Assembly (NCBI GenBank): GCA_942490985.1
Contig: CALNYW010000002.1
Span: 377,409-441,408, forward strand
Direction of reading: 5' to 3'
Source: Thiosocius sp942490985
GTDB taxonomy: Bacteria > Pseudomonadota > Gammaproteobacteria > Chromatiales > Chromatiaceae
Length of the DNA stretch: 64,000 bases
The notes beneath the pieces are model-generated. The model was given only the letters and a program-made list of their open reading frames with translations, searched no databases and was not told where the DNA came from. The position numbers and the translations under genes are program-made. This document shows positions 1-8,870 of this stretch, in pieces (the first letter of the stretch is position 1; the number at the start of each line of letters is the position of its first letter).

Positions 1-89
1 ACAGGTAGCTGGGCGTTGCCGGGCCCGAACATCTCGCCATAGCCACATTTGAGCAATGCGTCTCGCTCAAAACTTTCCACCTTGCTCAT
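1..89 (-). CDS. fabA: 3-hydroxydecanoyl-ACP dehydratase FabA, N-terminal part
   Basis: The reverse strand from 89 reads MSKVESFERDALL, then KCGYGEMFGPGNAQLP, and runs off the left edge. This is the characteristic FabA opening (a short polar start followed by CGYGEMFGPGNAQLP). FabA is a cytoplasmic hot-dog-fold enzyme that dehydrates 3-hydroxydecanoyl-ACP and isomerises the trans-2 product to cis-3, the branch point for unsaturated fatty acids. Only about 29 codons are visible, so the catalytic His/Asp region lies outside the window. Identification rests on this short but very conserved stretch. Confidence 0.85.
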   Translation of the reverse strand, partial: MSKVESFERDALLKCGYGEMFGPGNAQLP

Positions 90-535
90 TGCCGAACCTG
101 CCTCAGCACTACCGAACGCGCGAGTGTCGATGCTGCGCGTGGCCTTGTCAAATTGGCTCGATGCCCCTCCGGCTGGGCCGAAAGAGAAAAACGAATCGCA
201 GCCATCGGCCGTGCAAGCAAGGAATCACCTCGGCATCATGGCCCCGGAGCAAACAGAAACAGAAAGTGTTGCCGACGCCGCGGTCGGCGCGTTGTATGGC
301 GAAACGGATCTGGCGCTTTTCGATGACCACGCCCGGTTGCCGATCAAGCCGTCCGGTAGCGCTATGAGCTGCGTGCGGGTTTAACCGAATTGGTTGCCGA
401 AGTGGTGGGTTTGATTCGCTAATTGGGACGCGTCATCAGACTGTTACGTCTGGGATGGTCGCGCCCCTTGCCGAGTTACATTCAAGGAACGTGCCGACTC
501 GCCGTTAGCCGGGGCATGCAATCGCTCATCGACCC
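90..535. other. Intergenic region with no assignable gene
   Basis: About 445 bases separate fabA from the response regulator. A forward frame is open from 49 to 384, and a neighbouring frame reads YELRAGLTELVAEVVGLIR before a stop near 422, so a short frameshifted coding remnant is possible. I recognise no family in it. The segment presumably holds the divergent promoters of fabA and the response regulator, but I see no convincing -35/-10 pair. Confidence 0.4.
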
Positions 536-1441
536 ATGAACGAAAACCCGGCCACGCTGCTGCTCGTCGATGATGAACCCTTCGACATCGATATCCTGCT
601 CGAGTATCTCGAGGATTCCCCCTACACGCTCGACATCGCCGAGGATGGTTTGACCGCCTGGGAAAAGCTTGAGGCCGATCCTGAACGTTTCGATGTTGTG
701 ATCCTCGATCGAATGATGCCCGGACTGAGCGGGCTCGAGGTACTCGAGCGAATCAAACAACATGACATTCTGCAAAGCGTGCCGGTGATTCTACAAACCC
801 CGCTGGCAGCGCGTGTGGAGGTCTTGGAAGGCCTGCAAGCCGGGGCCTACTATTATCTCACCAAGCCTTTCGACGGGGCGATGCTGCGCAGCGTGTTGGC
901 AACCGCCGTGGAAGACCATCGACGTTATCGGCAGGCGCAGGAGGACAGCCGGGCCGTGGGCCGGACGTTCGGGTTGCTTCTTGAGGCGACGTTTGCGTTT
1001 CGTGATCTACAAGAGGCACGTGACCTCGCCGTGTTGCTCGCCAATGCGTGCCCTGAGCCCAAACGGGTTGCGGTCGGGCTGACCGAACTACTGCTCAACG
1101 CGGTCGAACATGGCAACCTCGGGATCAGCTATCAAGAGAAAAGCCGTCTGCGCGAGGCTGAGAGGTGGGACGAAGAAATCAACAGGCGGCTGGCTGATCC
1201 CGTGTATGCAGCGCGCGAGGTCCGGGTAACGTATCGACGCGAGCCAACCGCGATCTGTATGGTGATCGAAGACCAGGGAGACGGTTTCGATTTTGCGCGC
1301 TACCTCGATATGGACCCGGTCCGCGCCTTTGATACGCACGGGCGCGGCATCGCGATGTCGCGGATGCTGAGTTTTGACGTCGTCGAGTACCACGGTTGCG
1401 GCAACCGGGTGGCGGTGCGGGTCGACACCACCAGCCGGTGA
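536..1441 (+). CDS. Response regulator with C-terminal anti-sigma-type ATPase domain
   Basis: A 301-residue cytoplasmic signalling protein. Residues 6-125 are a receiver domain: acidic pair D12/D13, phospho-acceptor D58 in VVILDRMMPG, T88, and K110 in YYLTKPF. Residues about 150-298 form a GHKL ATPase of the RsbW/anti-sigma type, with N-box ELLLNAVEHGN, G1 box EDQGDGFD and G2 box HGRGIAMSR. There is no DNA-binding domain and no phospho-acceptor His. In this family a phosphorylatable receiver gates a kinase or binding module acting on an anti-anti-sigma (STAS) partner. No STAS or PP2C phosphatase gene is adjacent, so the partner is unknown. The domain order is clear; the pathway is inferred. 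Confidence 0.85.
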   Translation: MNENPATLLLVDDEPFDIDILLEYLEDSPYTLDIAEDGLTAWEKLEADPERFDVVILDRMMPGLSGLEVLERIKQHDILQSVPVILQTPLAARVEVLEGLQAGAYYYLTKPFDGAMLRSVLATAVEDHRRYRQAQEDSRAVGRTFGLLLEATFAFRDLQEARDLAVLLANACPEPKRVAVGLTELLLNAVEHGNLGISYQEKSRLREAERWDEEINRRLADPVYAAREVRVTYRREPTAICMVIEDQGDGFDFARYLDMDPVRAFDTHGRGIAMSRMLSFDVVEYHGCGNRVAVRVDTTSR

Positions 1442-1462
1442 GGACTCAGTGGGGGCCGCTGG

Positions 1463-3193
1463 TCATGTTGTATCCGACGCGCTGACAGCATGGCGAATGA
1501 AATCGACAAAACCGTCGATCGCCAGCATCCGATTTTCATCGTCTCCGCGCGCGCGGTATTCGAGCTCCCCTTTGTCGAGACCGCGCTCGCCGATGACAAC
1601 ACGATGTGGGATGCCGATCAGCTCCATATCCGCAAACATCACGCCGGGCCGCGCGTCACGATCGTCAAACAGTACATCGATCCCCGCGGCGAGGAGCTCG
1701 CCATAGAGTTTTTCAGCGGCCTCGCGAACGCGTTGCGACTTTTTCATCTGCATCGGAATCAGTGCCAGCGTGAACGGCGCAATGGCCGCTGGCCAGGCAA
1801 TACCCTGATCGTCGTTATGCTGCTCAATCGCCGCACCGACGACACGCGACACGCCGATGCCGTAGCAGCCCATCGTCGTCGTTATCGCCTTGCCGTTTTC
1901 GTCCAGCACCGTGGCATTCATTGCCTCGCTGTACTTCTGGCCGAGTTGGAAGATGTGCCCGACCTCGATGCCACGGGCAATGGTCAGCGTCCCCTTGCCA
2001 TCGGGACTGGGGTCGCCCTCGACGACGTTGCGCAGGTCGGCAACCGGCGGTAGTGCTGCGTCGCGTCCCCAGTTGATACCGAAATAATGTTTGCCATCGC
2101 TGTTGGCGCCGGCACTGAAATCGTTGATTACCGCAACCGCGCGGTCGACGACCATCGGTATCTCCAGCCCAACCGGACCGAGCGAGCCCGGCCCGGCACC
2201 GACCGCCGCCCGAATCTGCGCCTCGCTGGCCATCTGCAGCGGCGCCGCGACCTGCGGGAGCTTTTCGGCCTTGACCGCGTTGAGTTCATGGTCACCGCGG
2301 ACCAGCAGGGCGACCAACGCGGTGTCGGCCTGCTCGGCGCCAACCACGATCAGGGTCTTGACGGTCTTTTCGATCGGCTGGTCGAATTGTTCAACGAGTT
2401 CGCCAATGGTCTTGGCGTCCGGCGTATCGACCAGTGTCATCTCGGTGCCCGGCGGCGGGGCCTCGGACGTCGTCACGACCGCCTCGGCCAGTTCGACGTT
2501 GGCCGCGTAGTCGCTGTCGGTCGAGAACGCGATCGCATCCTCGCCGGACTCCGCGAGTACATGGAATTCGTGTGAGCCGCTGCCGCCGATACTGCCGGTG
2601 TCTGCGGCGACCGGCCGGTAATCGAGACCACACCGTTCGAAGATCCGACAGTAGGTCGCGTGCATCTGGTCGTAGGTCGCCTGCAACGATGCCTGGTCCG
2701 CATGGAACGAATAGGCATCCTTCATCAAAAACTCGCGCGCCCGCATGATGCCGAAGCGTGGCCGGATTTCATCGCGGAACTTGGTCTGGATCTGGTAGAA
2801 ATTGATTGGCAGCTGGCGATAGCTGCGCAGCTCGTTGCGTGCGAGGTCGGTAATGATCTCCTCGTGAGTCGGGCCGAAACAGAATTCGCGATGATGTCGA
2901 TCGGTCAGGCGCAGCAGCTCGGCGCCGTATTTATCCCAGCGACCGGATTCCTGCCAGAGTTCAGCGGGTTGGACCGCCGGCATCAACACCTCGAGGGCGC
3001 CTGCGCGGTTCATCTCGTCGCGCACGATGTGTTCGACCTTGCGCAGAACACGCAGCCCGAGCGGCAGCCAGGTGTACAGCCCCGCCGCCAGCTTGCGAAT
3101 CAAGCCGGCCCTCAGCATCAACCGGTGGCTGGCAATCTCGGCATCGGCCGGGACCTCTTTGAGTGTCTGCAACGGGAAGTTCGAGGTGCGCAT
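1463..3193 (-). CDS. proS: Prolyl-tRNA synthetase ProS (bacterial type)
   Basis: 576 residues, the normal length for bacterial-type ProRS with the editing (INS) domain. It charges tRNA-Pro with proline in the cytoplasm, and the INS domain hydrolyses Ala-tRNA-Pro. Visible: class II motif 1 around VLRKVEHIVRDEMNRAGALE, motif 2 with FRDEIRPRFGIMRAREFLMK, the INS domain at about 225-380, motif 3 GCYGIGVSRVVGAAIEQ, and the anticodon-binding domain at about 470-570. The start MRTSNFPLQTLKEVPADAE is the usual one. The gene converges on the upstream response regulator with only 21 bases between the stops. Confidence 0.97.
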   Translation of the reverse strand: MRTSNFPLQTLKEVPADAEIASHRLMLRAGLIRKLAAGLYTWLPLGLRVLRKVEHIVRDEMNRAGALEVLMPAVQPAELWQESGRWDKYGAELLRLTDRHHREFCFGPTHEEIITDLARNELRSYRQLPINFYQIQTKFRDEIRPRFGIMRAREFLMKDAYSFHADQASLQATYDQMHATYCRIFERCGLDYRPVAADTGSIGGSGSHEFHVLAESGEDAIAFSTDSDYAANVELAEAVVTTSEAPPPGTEMTLVDTPDAKTIGELVEQFDQPIEKTVKTLIVVGAEQADTALVALLVRGDHELNAVKAEKLPQVAAPLQMASEAQIRAAVGAGPGSLGPVGLEIPMVVDRAVAVINDFSAGANSDGKHYFGINWGRDAALPPVADLRNVVEGDPSPDGKGTLTIARGIEVGHIFQLGQKYSEAMNATVLDENGKAITTTMGCYGIGVSRVVGAAIEQHNDDQGIAWPAAIAPFTLALIPMQMKKSQRVREAAEKLYGELLAAGIDVLFDDRDARPGVMFADMELIGIPHRVVIGERGLDKGELEYRARGDDENRMLAIDGFVDFIRHAVSASDTT

Positions 3194-3359
3194 GATGTTG
3201 AGTCCGGACGGCGAAGCGCTCGATTCTAAAGGGCGCCGTGGGTGGCTGTCAGCCTATCTTGCGGAATGATTAAGTTATGCCGGGCAGGGCCGCTGTTCTC
3301 TAGAAGAACAACCGATTAAAAGGCGTTGGTGCGCGCGCGCGCCGCAAAAGCATGGCCTG

Positions 3360-4052
3360 ATGTTTTCGTTATCGCCAATTGCCGTACTCGACCCAACTGC
3401 CGCGCAGCGATTGGCCGGTGTGCTTGGCCTGCTATTGCTGGTCGGCTGGGCATTTGCCCAGGGCCTGAGCTTCAGTGCCGCGCTGCTTGACTGGATGGAG
3501 CGTGAATACGGCGTCGAGGCGCGGGAGCGCGTGGTTGCGCTGCAGCGATTGGTCGAACAGGGCGATGCGTTGGATGAACAGGGTAAATTGGCCGGGGTCA
3601 ACCGCTTCTTCAACCGCGTTCGCTACAACTCGGATTACGCGCTATGGGACAAGAAGGACTACTGGGCGACGCCGTTTGAGGTCCTTGGTATCAACTCCGC
3701 CGACTGTGAGGACTACGCGATCGCCAAGTACTTCACGTTGTTGACGATGGGGGTCGCCGAGGATCGCCTGCGCATCACCTACGTCAAATCACTGGAGCTG
3801 AATGAGGCGCATATGGTGCTGGCCTATTACCCCGCCTCTGACGCCGAGCCGCTAATTCTCGACAATCTCAAAAAGGCCATCTTGCCAGCCGCGGCGCGCA
3901 GTGACCTGGTGCCTGTTTACAGTTTCAATGGTGCTGATTTGTGGCTCGCGGTGAACCGGCTGGAAGATACCCGGGTGGGCGAGTCGGATCGGATCTCACG
4001 CTGGCGTGCCTATCAGGCCAAGCTGATGCGCCAGATGGCGGTGAGCGAGTGA
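3360..4052 (+). CDS. lapG: LapG-like periplasmic transglutaminase-fold cysteine protease
   Basis: 230 residues of the bacterial transglutaminase-like cysteine proteinase family. A hydrophobic N-terminal helix (about 19-37) acts as signal or anchor. The catalytic triad is C116 (SADCEDYAIAKY), H151 (NEAHMVLAYY) and D168 (LILDNL), with spacing matching the LapG family. LapG cleaves the N-terminal retention module of giant RTX adhesins and releases cells from biofilm; it is held inactive by LapD when c-di-GMP is high. A LapD homologue starts 10 bases downstream, which strongly supports the assignment. No adhesin gene is visible in the window, but a type I secretion pair begins at 60.7 kb. Confidence 0.9.
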   Translation: MFSLSPIAVLDPTAAQRLAGVLGLLLLVGWAFAQGLSFSAALLDWMEREYGVEARERVVALQRLVEQGDALDEQGKLAGVNRFFNRVRYNSDYALWDKKDYWATPFEVLGINSADCEDYAIAKYFTLLTMGVAEDRLRITYVKSLELNEAHMVLAYYPASDAEPLILDNLKKAILPAAARSDLVPVYSFNGADLWLAVNRLEDTRVGESDRISRWRAYQAKLMRQMAVSE

Positions 4053-4062
4053 GGATCACGCA

Positions 4063-6009
4063 ATGACACTGTCGCGGCAACTCATTCTGCTGATCGTTAG
4101 CCTGGTGCTGCTGCTGTTTCTCGGCACGTTCAGTATTACCGTCTACAACACCCGCGATTATCTGGAGAGTCAGCTGGGCTCGCATGCGCAGGACGCCGCG
4201 ACGTCGCTGGGGTTGTCGGCCACGTCGCATTTCGCCAACGATGATCGCGCGATGGTCACGACAATGGTAAATGCGATGTTCCATCGCGGCGATTACCTGC
4301 AAATCCTGCTGGAAGATCTCTCCGGCGAGGTCTGGGTGGAGCGTCGCGTGACGCCGGTGACGGGTGAAGTCCCGGGTTGGTTCGTCAGCACCTTTGCGCT
4401 GAGCCCGCCAGAGCGCAGTGCGACGATGATGTCCGGTTGGCGCCAGGTGGGTCAGGTCCGGGTTATCAGCCATCCGGGACTTGCCTACGAGCAGCTCTGG
4501 GAGGCGACGCAACACACGCTTTGGTTGTTTCTGCTCGGCGCGTTGGCGGTGTTATCGCTGGCGTTGCTCGGTCTTCGATTCATGCTGCGCCCGTTGAAAG
4601 CGGTCGAAAAGCAGGCCGAAGCGATCTGCAATCGTGAGTTGGCGGTCAGTGCGGGGCGTCCGTTTACCGTGGAGTTTCGCCGTGTTGTCGAGGCGATGGA
4701 CCGACTCTCGACCAAGGTCTCGCGGATGCTCTCAGAGTCTGAGGCAGTCGCAGTGGATTTGCGTCGACAGGCCTATCAGGATCCGCTCACCGGGTTGGCC
4801 AACCGACGGCAATTCATGGATATCCTCGAGCATCTTGTCGCTGAGCCTGATGTATTCGGTGGTGGCGGCTTGTTGCTCGTTCAATTGCGTGATCTGAAGG
4901 CGTTCAACCAGGAGCAGGGCTACGTGGCCGGCGACCAGCTCCTTGCCGATGCCGCGGAGCGTTTGTCGGCGGTGGTCAAGGATCAGCCGCGCGCAACGGT
5001 GGCGCACCTCTCCGGTGCTGATTTCGCGGTGCTCGTGGAGGGTGCCGCCGGCGGTGATCAGTTGAGCGATTGCGCGGCGCAACTGGCGGCCGCGGTTGCC
5101 AGTCTCTATAACCGTCATCCGTTGGCGTCGGCAGACGTGGGTCACGTCGGTGGCGTCCATTTCGCCGGCCAGCCGGCGACCGATCTTCTCGCCGAGGCCG
5201 ATCTCGCTCTGCGCGAGGCCCAGCGTGCGGGCCCGAATGCCTGGGTGGTACAGCCTGTTCAACGGGACAGCGGTGGTGGACGCTCGGCTACGGCCTGGCG
5301 CGGACTCCTCGAACGTGCCATCGAACGGCGTCAGTTGACGCTACTGAGTCAACCCGTGGTCGGACGTGAGCCTGAAGACCTGTTGCATCGCGAGGTGTTT
5401 CTCCGCATCGCCGATCCCGACGACGCGGCCCGGTACATCGCTGCAGGCGAATTCATGCCAATGGCCGAGAGCATGGGGCTGGCCCCGCAGATTGATCGCG
5501 CGGTGGTCGACATGGTGTTGGCTGAGGTCCAGGCAGGGCGGTTCGACGGCCGGATTGCGGTCAATCTGAGCCCGCTGAGTGTCTCTGACGCCAGCTTTGT
5601 GGATTGGTTGGTGGTCAGGCTTGAACAGCGCTCGTCAATCGCCGCGAACTTGATCCTGGAGGTGCCGGAGTACGGGGTGTCAGCTGATGTCGACGTTTTT
5701 GCCGGTCTGATTCGTCGACTGTCGCCGCTGGGCGTGGAGTTTTCGGTCGATCATTTTGGAAAAGGCTTCGCCTCGTTCGGCTACCTGCGAACCATAAAGG
5801 CCGACTACCTGAAGATTGACGGTAGCTTCATTCGGCAACTCAACGATCACGAGGACAACCGCTTCTTCATCAAGACGGTGGCCGACATCGCGCATGGGCT
5901 GGACATGCGGGTTATCGCCGAATCGGTGGAAACCGCCGAAAGCTGGTCCTTGCTACGAACGCTCGGGGTGGACGGTGGGCGGGGTTACCTGTTTGGACGC
6001 CCGGAATAA
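4063..6009 (+). CDS. lapD: LapD-like inner-membrane c-di-GMP receptor (degenerate GGDEF-EAL)
   Basis: 648 residues: TM1 at 7-28, a periplasmic LapD/MoxY-type domain (about 29-150, with WVERRV), TM2 at about 150-172, a HAMP segment, a GGDEF-like domain (about 235-395) and an EAL-like domain (about 405-645). The GGDEF signature is replaced by SGADF, and the EAL site reads HREVFLRI, so neither cyclase nor phosphodiesterase activity is expected. This double degeneracy is the hallmark of LapD, which binds c-di-GMP through the dead EAL domain and sequesters LapG in the periplasm. Later EAL-fold signatures (KIDGSFI, AESVET) persist, consistent with ligand binding. It is co-transcribed with lapG. Confidence 0.9.
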   Translation: MTLSRQLILLIVSLVLLLFLGTFSITVYNTRDYLESQLGSHAQDAATSLGLSATSHFANDDRAMVTTMVNAMFHRGDYLQILLEDLSGEVWVERRVTPVTGEVPGWFVSTFALSPPERSATMMSGWRQVGQVRVISHPGLAYEQLWEATQHTLWLFLLGALAVLSLALLGLRFMLRPLKAVEKQAEAICNRELAVSAGRPFTVEFRRVVEAMDRLSTKVSRMLSESEAVAVDLRRQAYQDPLTGLANRRQFMDILEHLVAEPDVFGGGGLLLVQLRDLKAFNQEQGYVAGDQLLADAAERLSAVVKDQPRATVAHLSGADFAVLVEGAAGGDQLSDCAAQLAAAVASLYNRHPLASADVGHVGGVHFAGQPATDLLAEADLALREAQRAGPNAWVVQPVQRDSGGGRSATAWRGLLERAIERRQLTLLSQPVVGREPEDLLHREVFLRIADPDDAARYIAAGEFMPMAESMGLAPQIDRAVVDMVLAEVQAGRFDGRIAVNLSPLSVSDASFVDWLVVRLEQRSSIAANLILEVPEYGVSADVDVFAGLIRRLSPLGVEFSVDHFGKGFASFGYLRTIKADYLKIDGSFIRQLNDHEDNRFFIKTVADIAHGLDMRVIAESVETAESWSLLRTLGVDGGRGYLFGRPE

Positions 6010-6124
6010 ACCGAATCGCCGGACGATCCCAGGCGGCGAATCCGTACTTTACGTAACGTAAACAGCCTCTTATGAGTCCTTCTTGAGTGGCAAGCTAAAC
6101 AACATTCGCAAAAGCCACCATTAA

Positions 6125-6145
6125 ACGACATACAACTGTCACATT
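6125..6145 (+). promoter_or_regulatory. Pho box (PhoB-binding site) upstream of pstS
   Basis: The sequence CGACATACAACTGTCACATT closely matches the tandem CTGTCAT-N4-CTGTCAT Pho box; the second half-site is near perfect and the first is weaker. It lies about 118 bases before the pstS start, in the only sizeable gap before the phosphate operon. This implies PhoB/PhoR control of pstSCAB-phoU under phosphate limitation. Confidence 0.8.
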
Positions 6146-6262
6146 CGGGGGTAACAATCTCGGGCCGGATTTCAGAACGGTCTGATATTCGATATCAACG
6201 CGGTGTAGCAAGTCGAAGATAAACCCCGCGACCTGATCTCAACATCCCTTGTGGAGGCTTTT

Positions 6263-7375
6263 GTGTTCAAGAAAACCTTTGTGCTTGCGGCGCTCTCTGC
6301 CGCCATCGTTTCCGGTGGCGCTCACGCGGCCGCCGCGCGTGATTACATCAGCATCGTCGGTTCGTCGACCGTTTATCCGTTTGCAACCGTGGTTGCTGAA
6401 CAGTTCGGCAAGACCACGAAATTCAAGACACCAAAGGTCGAGTCCACCGGGTCGGGTGGCGGTTTGAAGCTGTTCTGCTCTGGTGTCGGTATCGAACATC
6501 CGGACATCACCAACGCCTCGCGCCGGATCAAGAGTTCGGAGCAGGCCCTGTGTGCCAAGAATGGCGTCAATGACGTTATCGAGGTGAAGGTCGGCTATGA
6601 CGGCATCGTGCTGGGCCAGTCGAACAAGGTCCCTGCCGTCGAAATGTCGCGTAAGGACATCTTCCTCGCGCTGGCGAAAATGGTCCCGGGTAAGGATGGC
6701 AAGCTGGTCGACAACCCCTACGTCACCTGGAAACAGGTCAACCCGTCGCTCCCGGATGCCAAGATCGAGGTCCTCGGTCCGCCGCCGACCTCCGGCACGC
6801 GCGATGCGTTCGTCGAGCTCGCAATGGAAGGCGGCGCGAAGACGTTTGACGATCTGAAGACGCTACGCGGCTTGAAAGACGAAGCAGAGATCAAGGCCAT
6901 GATGGCCAAGCTCGGGATTCCGGCTAGTGCTTTCAATGCGCGCGGTAAAAAGGTCTTCGCCGCCATTGCCCACGGCATCCGTGAAGACGGTGCCTTCATC
7001 GAGGCCGGTGAGAACGACAATCTGATCGTCCAGAAGCTCGAGGCCAACCCGAACGCGTTTGGCATCTTCGGCTTCTCGTTCCTCGACCAGAATTCGGACA
7101 AGATCCACGGCACGCTCGTCGACGGTGTTGAGCCGACGTTTGAAAACATCGCCGATGGCGCCTATCCCGTTTCGCGTTCGCTGTACTTCTATGTCAAGAA
7201 GGCACACGTCGGCGCGGTGCCGGGCATGGAAGAGTACCTCGCCGAGTTTACGTCGGAGAAAGCCTACGGGGAGGAAGGTTACCTGACCGAGAAGGGTCTG
7301 ATCCCGATGCCAGGTGCAGAGCGTGACAAGTTCCGCATGGATTCGTTGTCGCTGAACCCGATGGGCGCGCTGTAA
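6263..7375 (+). CDS. pstS: Phosphate ABC transporter substrate-binding protein PstS
   Basis: About 370 residues. I chose the GTG at 6263 because a GGAGG (6253-6257) sits five bases before it and the product then begins with a compact Sec signal, VFKKTFVLAALSAAIVSGGAHA; the in-frame GTG at 6251 overlaps that ribosome-binding site. The mature protein shows the PstS phosphate-site motifs IVGSSTVYPF, ESTGSGGG and PTSGTRDAF. It captures inorganic phosphate in the periplasm and hands it to PstCA. It is first in the pst operon and preceded by a Pho box. Confidence 0.96.
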   Translation: MFKKTFVLAALSAAIVSGGAHAAAARDYISIVGSSTVYPFATVVAEQFGKTTKFKTPKVESTGSGGGLKLFCSGVGIEHPDITNASRRIKSSEQALCAKNGVNDVIEVKVGYDGIVLGQSNKVPAVEMSRKDIFLALAKMVPGKDGKLVDNPYVTWKQVNPSLPDAKIEVLGPPPTSGTRDAFVELAMEGGAKTFDDLKTLRGLKDEAEIKAMMAKLGIPASAFNARGKKVFAAIAHGIREDGAFIEAGENDNLIVQKLEANPNAFGIFGFSFLDQNSDKIHGTLVDGVEPTFENIADGAYPVSRSLYFYVKKAHVGAVPGMEEYLAEFTSEKAYGEEGYLTEKGLIPMPGAERDKFRMDSLSLNPMGAL

Positions 7376-7475
7376 GCGAACCTGTAGCCAGCTGGCTGCC
7401 GGTCAGCTTGTTCGCCGGTGGCGGCGCCTGGTTGGGCACCGCCACCACCTCGAAACTCACGACGCGGAAACCATA

Positions 7476-8864
7476 ATGCAGTTATCGGCCTTGATCGTGG
7501 TAATGCTCGGTGTGATGGCGCTGGCCTATCACGTCGGACGCAAGCGGTCGCTGACGGCCGTGGGTGGTTCAAGCGGCGTCAGGCAGCTGCACTCGTTGCC
7601 TGCGTATTACGGCTTCTATACCGCCCTTTGGGCGGGACTGCCGGCGTTGTTGATTGCCGGCATCTGGACTTTTTTCGAAGGCTCGGTCGTTACCTCGATG
7701 GCGATCCAGGACCTGCCAGCCGAGATGCGCGACTTGCCGCCCGGGCAACTCGGCCTGCTGACCAACGACATCATCAATCTGGCCGATGGCAATATCGTGT
7801 CCGGCGAAATCAGCCCCGCCATGCAAGGCGCGGCCGACCGGCTCAACGAACTGCGCGGCATCGGCAGGACCGCCCTCGCGATCGTTGTGCTCAGCATCGC
7901 GCTCGCTGCCGGCTCGCTGGCCTGGCGCGCGATTGCCCCGCAGATGCGTGCCCGCAATCGTGTCGAAACCATCGTCAGCGGATTGCTGGTCACCAGCTCG
8001 CTGATCGCTATCCTGACCACCCTCGGCATCGTCCTGTCGGTGCTGTTCGAATCTTTCCGGTTCTTTCAGAAGATCCCGTTCACCGACTTTCTGTTCGGGC
8101 TGGAATGGAGTCCGCAGGTGGCGCTGCGCGCCGACCAGGTCGGTGCCAGTGGGGCGTTCGGCGCGATACCGCTGTTTGCCGGGACCCTGTTGATTTCGTT
8201 TATCGCGCTGCTGGTTGCCGTGCCGATTGGCCTGATGTCGGCGATCTACCTGTCGGACTATGCCGGGCCCAGGCTGCGCGCCTATGCCAAACCGGTGCTC
8301 GAGGTGCTGGCCGGGGTCCCGACGGTGGTCTATGGCTTTTTCGCAGCGCTGACGCTCGCCCCGCTGATTCGCAACATCGGTGAGTCGGTCGGGCTGACGG
8401 TGTCGTCGGAGAGTGCACTGGCGGCCGGACTGGTCATGGGGATCATGATCATTCCATTCGTATCCTCGCTGTCGGATGACGTGATCAACGCCGTCCCGCA
8501 GTCGCTGCGCGACGCGGCTTACGCGCTTGGCGCCACTCGGTCGGAGACCATCCGTCAGATCGTCTTGCCGGCGGCGTTGCCCGGGATCATGGGTGGCATT
8601 CTGCTGGCGGCGTCGCGGGCTATCGGCGAGACGATGATCGTCGTCATGGCGGCCGGGTTGAGCGCCAACCTGACCGCTAACCCGCTCGATAGTGTCACCA
8701 CCGTCACGGTGCAGATCGTGACGCTGCTGGTCGGAGACCAGGAGTTCGACAGCGCCAAGACCCTCGCCGCGTTCGCGTTGGGTCTGTTGTTGTTCGTCGT
8801 CACCCTGGGCCTGAATATCGTTGCCCTGCACATCGTGCGTAAGTACCGCGAGCAATACGAGTGA
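7476..8864 (+). CDS. pstC: Phosphate ABC transporter permease PstC
   Basis: 462 residues, longer than E. coli PstC because of an N-terminal extension. TM segments lie at about 4-22 and 48-70, a periplasmic stretch at about 72-125, and then the conserved permease core. The MetI-type core holds the EAA-like loop DAAYALGATRSETIRQIVLPAALPG near residue 355 that contacts PstB. With PstA it forms the channel for phosphate import. The long N-terminal form is typical of marine and environmental gamma- and alphaproteobacteria. It lies 100 bases after pstS and 6 bases before pstA, in one operon. Confidence 0.95.
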   Translation: MQLSALIVVMLGVMALAYHVGRKRSLTAVGGSSGVRQLHSLPAYYGFYTALWAGLPALLIAGIWTFFEGSVVTSMAIQDLPAEMRDLPPGQLGLLTNDIINLADGNIVSGEISPAMQGAADRLNELRGIGRTALAIVVLSIALAAGSLAWRAIAPQMRARNRVETIVSGLLVTSSLIAILTTLGIVLSVLFESFRFFQKIPFTDFLFGLEWSPQVALRADQVGASGAFGAIPLFAGTLLISFIALLVAVPIGLMSAIYLSDYAGPRLRAYAKPVLEVLAGVPTVVYGFFAALTLAPLIRNIGESVGLTVSSESALAAGLVMGIMIIPFVSSLSDDVINAVPQSLRDAAYALGATRSETIRQIVLPAALPGIMGGILLAASRAIGETMIVVMAAGLSANLTANPLDSVTTVTVQIVTLLVGDQEFDSAKTLAAFALGLLLFVVTLGLNIVALHIVRKYREQYE

Positions 8865-8870
8865 TCGAAC

